A DNA stretch of 37,389 nt from Gammaproteobacteria bacterium. Lineage in GTDB: Bacteria > Pseudomonadota > Gammaproteobacteria > JAKEHO01. Shown here in pieces: positions 35,692-37,389 of the stretch. The DNA lies in the NCBI GenBank assembly GCA_027296625.1, contig JAPUIX010000101.1:1-37389 (forward strand). The letters are read 5' to 3'. Under the pieces are notes generated by a model. The model saw only the letters and a list, made by a program, of their open reading frames with translations, searched no databases and was not told where the DNA came from. The position numbers were made by a program, and so were the translations under genes. The stretch's first letter is position 1, and each line of letters starts with the position of its first letter.

Positions 35692-36308
35692 GGGGACCCA
35701 CCCGCAGAAGCCACTGAATTGCGCTGTGCCAAGTTGGCGATTAACGTATCGAGCCCGTCCCTGTTGATATCCGAGGCGAATGCAGAGCGGTAGGTGGTTA
35801 CGAGGCTTATACCGCTGACCGCAATGTCATAGACCTTCCAAGCATCCTTCTTTAAATACATCCGGTAGTCAATTGGAATAGACTGTGCGCCCGGCTGCTC
35901 AATCTCGGTTTTCACGATGACCGTCTTGGAGTTGGGATCATTATGCGCCGGCAGATACTTGATCGTTTGGCCAGAATACTCGAACAGGGTCGTCGCATAG
36001 ACCCGAACCAGGAAGGTGCGAAATTCAGCGATGAAAGCCTTTTTCTGGTCTACGCTCGCGGTTCGCCAATACCGTCCTAATACATACTTTGAAATCTTGA
36101 CGAAATCAAAATGAGGAATGATGAGCTCATTCACAAGATCATAAAGCTGTTCCGGATGCGCGTTCAGTGTGGCCTGCTCTGCCTCGATTCGAGCGAGGAC
36201 CTGGTCGGTTGTTGTCATCACAACCTCCTCGGCTGTTGGAGTCGCCTGAACCTTCCCCAAAGCCAATACCAACAGCCAAAACGACGCCCATCGAAAGCAA
36301 CGCTTCAT
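35688..36308 (-). CDS. mlaC: MlaC, periplasmic phospholipid carrier
   Basis: A 206-residue periplasmic protein. The signal peptide is MKRCFRWASFWLLVLALGKVQA. The mature part shows the Tol-Ttg2/MlaC features: ELIIPHFDFVKISKYVLGRYWR, FRTFLVRVYATTLFEYSGQTI, IEQPGAQSIPIDYRMYLK and WKVYDIAVSGISLVTTYRSAF. MlaC ferries lipids between MlaA-OmpC at the outer membrane and MlaFEDB at the inner membrane. It lies 117 bp after mlaD, a larger gap than elsewhere in the cluster; GGAGG lies 12 nt upstream of the ATG. Confidence 0.94.
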   Translation of the reverse strand: MKRCFRWASFWLLVLALGKVQATPTAEEVVMTTTDQVLARIEAEQATLNAHPEQLYDLVNELIIPHFDFVKISKYVLGRYWRTASVDQKKAFIAEFRTFLVRVYATTLFEYSGQTIKYLPAHNDPNSKTVIVKTEIEQPGAQSIPIDYRMYLKKDAWKVYDIAVSGISLVTTYRSAFASDINRDGLDTLIANLAQRNSVASAGGSP

Positions 36309-36425
36309 CAGCCGTTGCCACCTCCTACCGGCGATCCGTTACCCATTACATCCCCCGGAGTTCTTAGCCCTGCGCATAAAAGACGAAGCTAGGTTATGGC
36401 GTTCACGCCCTCAAGCTCGGCGCGA

Positions 36426-36896
36426 TTAACTATCGTCCCCTGCTGCCTTCTGGTATAGAAACTGCCCAATCAGTTGCTCCAGCACCACCGCTGACTGGGT
36501 CAGTGTAATGCGATCTCCATCCTTTAGAAAGGTGTCCTCCCCACCCGGTTCCAAATAAACATATTGCTCCCCAAGCAGCCCCGCTGTGTAGATACTAGCG
36601 GATGTGTCACTTGGAATATTGTCAAACTCGGAAGCGACGGACAAGGTTGCAACCGCCTCGTACGTCTGTTCATCAAGCCGGATATCCTTAACACGGCCAA
36701 CGACGACACCGGCCATCTTTACCGGAGAGCGTACCTTAAGGCCGCCAATGTTGAGAAAACGCGCAGTGATTTCATAACCGTCTTCGCCCCCCAAACTACT
36801 TAAATTGCTGACCTTCATGGCTAATATGAACAAGGCCCCGAGTCCCAGGGCCACGAACAGGCCCACAATCGTTTCCAGAGTCTTCGATTCTAACAT
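36426..36896 (-). CDS. mlaD: MlaD, MCE-domain substrate-binding subunit
   Basis: A 156-residue inner-membrane protein: one N-terminal membrane segment (IVGLFVALGLGALFILAM) and an MCE domain (YEITARFLNIGGLKVRSPVKMAGVVVG). SIYTAGLLGEQYVYLEPGG is the conserved core, and the C-terminal VVLEQLIGQFLY forms the pore-lining helix of the hexamer. It binds lipid in the MlaFEDB transporter. It lies 18 nt after mlaE. Confidence 0.95.
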   Translation of the reverse strand: MLESKTLETIVGLFVALGLGALFILAMKVSNLSSLGGEDGYEITARFLNIGGLKVRSPVKMAGVVVGRVKDIRLDEQTYEAVATLSVASEFDNIPSDTSASIYTAGLLGEQYVYLEPGGEDTFLKDGDRITLTQSAVVLEQLIGQFLYQKAAGDDS

Positions 36897-36914
36897 CGCG
36901 CTTGGCTCCCAGGC

Positions 36915-37389
36915 TTAATCGAACATCAGTGCCGTTAGGATAAAGTCCAGCCCCAATATCGCTAGACTGGAATTTACAACGGTTCGTGTCGTGGCGCGGC
37001 TGATTCCCTCCGAGGTCGGCACGGTATCGTAACCCTCAAAGACGGCAATCCAAGTCACCGCAACCCCGAATACACTGCTTTTGATGACCCCATTGAAAAT
37101 GTCCTCGCGAAGATCCACATTAGCTTGCATCTGCGACCAAAACGCGCCTTCATCAACCCCGAGTAATCCCACGCCAACAAAATAACCCCCAAAGACACCG
37201 ACCGCGCTAAACATCGCGGCAAGCAATGGCATGGAAATGATCCCTGCGAGGAAACGCGGGGCCACCACCCTACGTAATGGGTCAATCGCCATCATCTCCA
37301 TGGCTGAAAGTTGCTCTGTGACCTTCATCAACCCGATTTCGGCTGTCAACGCAGATCCAGCCCGACCAGCAAATAGTAGCGCCGATACC
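36915..37389 (-). CDS. mlaE: MlaE, permease of the lipid-asymmetry ABC transporter (partial)
   Basis: C-terminal 157 residues or so of the MlaE permease; the gene runs off the right edge. The visible frame reads [20 protein letters not shown] at the start, the family's cytoplasmic coupling motif, followed by [20 protein letters not shown], several membrane segments, and the C-terminal [20 protein letters not shown]. With MlaF (expected just beyond) it forms the inner-membrane transporter. Cotranscribed with mlaD. Confidence 0.95.
   Translation of the reverse strand, partial: VSALLFAGRAGSALTAEIGLMKVTEQLSAMEMMAIDPLRRVVAPRFLAGIISMPLLAAMFSAVGVFGGYFVGVGLLGVDEGAFWSQMQANVDLREDIFNGVIKSSVFGVAVTWIAVFEGYDTVPTSEGISRATTRTVVNSSLAILGLDFILTALMFD

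Overview
This window is chromosomal DNA of a Gram-negative gammaproteobacterium. The evidence is protein family and gene order: the order M23 peptidase / dciA / lpxC-ftsZ-ftsA-ftsQ-ddl-murB-murC-murG-ftsW-murD-mraY-murF-murE-ftsI-ftsL-rsmH-mraZ / rnpB / rsmI / lpoA-yraN-diaA-dolP / sspB-sspA-petC-petB-petA / degS / hisC-hisD-hisG-murA-ibaG-mlaB-mlaC-mlaD-mlaE matches, from memory, the pseudomonad-type arrangement, in a more compact form. LpxC and the Mla system require an outer membrane, and the DNPR motif of MurE predicts meso-diaminopimelate in the wall. I cannot name the genus; a Chromatiales-like lineage would fit, but that is a guess.

Region 1 (1-734): the N-terminus of an M23-type envelope peptidase runs off the left edge. 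Divergent from it, dciA (replicative helicase loader) has a near-consensus sigma-70 promoter and converges on lpxC. Region 2 (734-19579): a complete minus-strand dcw cluster, mraZ to ftsZ, followed by lpxC. Many genes overlap by 4 nt. It is preceded by a promoter and four contiguous 10-bp MraZ boxes, so it is probably one autoregulated transcription unit; a second promoter lies ahead of lpxC. Region 3 (19580-20278): an AT-rich spacer with two perfect inverted repeats, then the RNase P RNA gene (minus strand).

Region 4 (20278-25280): rsmI diverges from lpoA-yraN-diaA-dolP (16S rRNA methylation, PBP1A activation, DnaA-binding protein, outer-membrane lipoprotein). A macro-domain ADP-ribose hydrolase gene faces dolP. 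Region 5 (25344-29137): petA-petB-petC (cytochrome bc1 complex) followed by sspA and sspB. sspB is split by a one-base frame disruption in a G-rich run. Region 6 (29294-30472): a DegS/AlgW-type periplasmic protease on the plus strand. Region 7 (30495-37389): mlaE-D-C-B, ibaG, murA, hisG (short form), hisD, hisC, all on the minus strand, covering outer-membrane lipid asymmetry, the first committed step of peptidoglycan synthesis and histidine biosynthesis.

Most of the window is conserved housekeeping DNA. I saw no mobile element, CRISPR array, tRNA, toxin-antitoxin pair or defence island, and no clear new system. The items most worth a second look are the sspB frame disruption, the tandem MraZ operator, the apparently unusual L15 region of the RNase P RNA, a small ORF between murA and hisG, and the macro-domain gene inserted between dolP and sspB.
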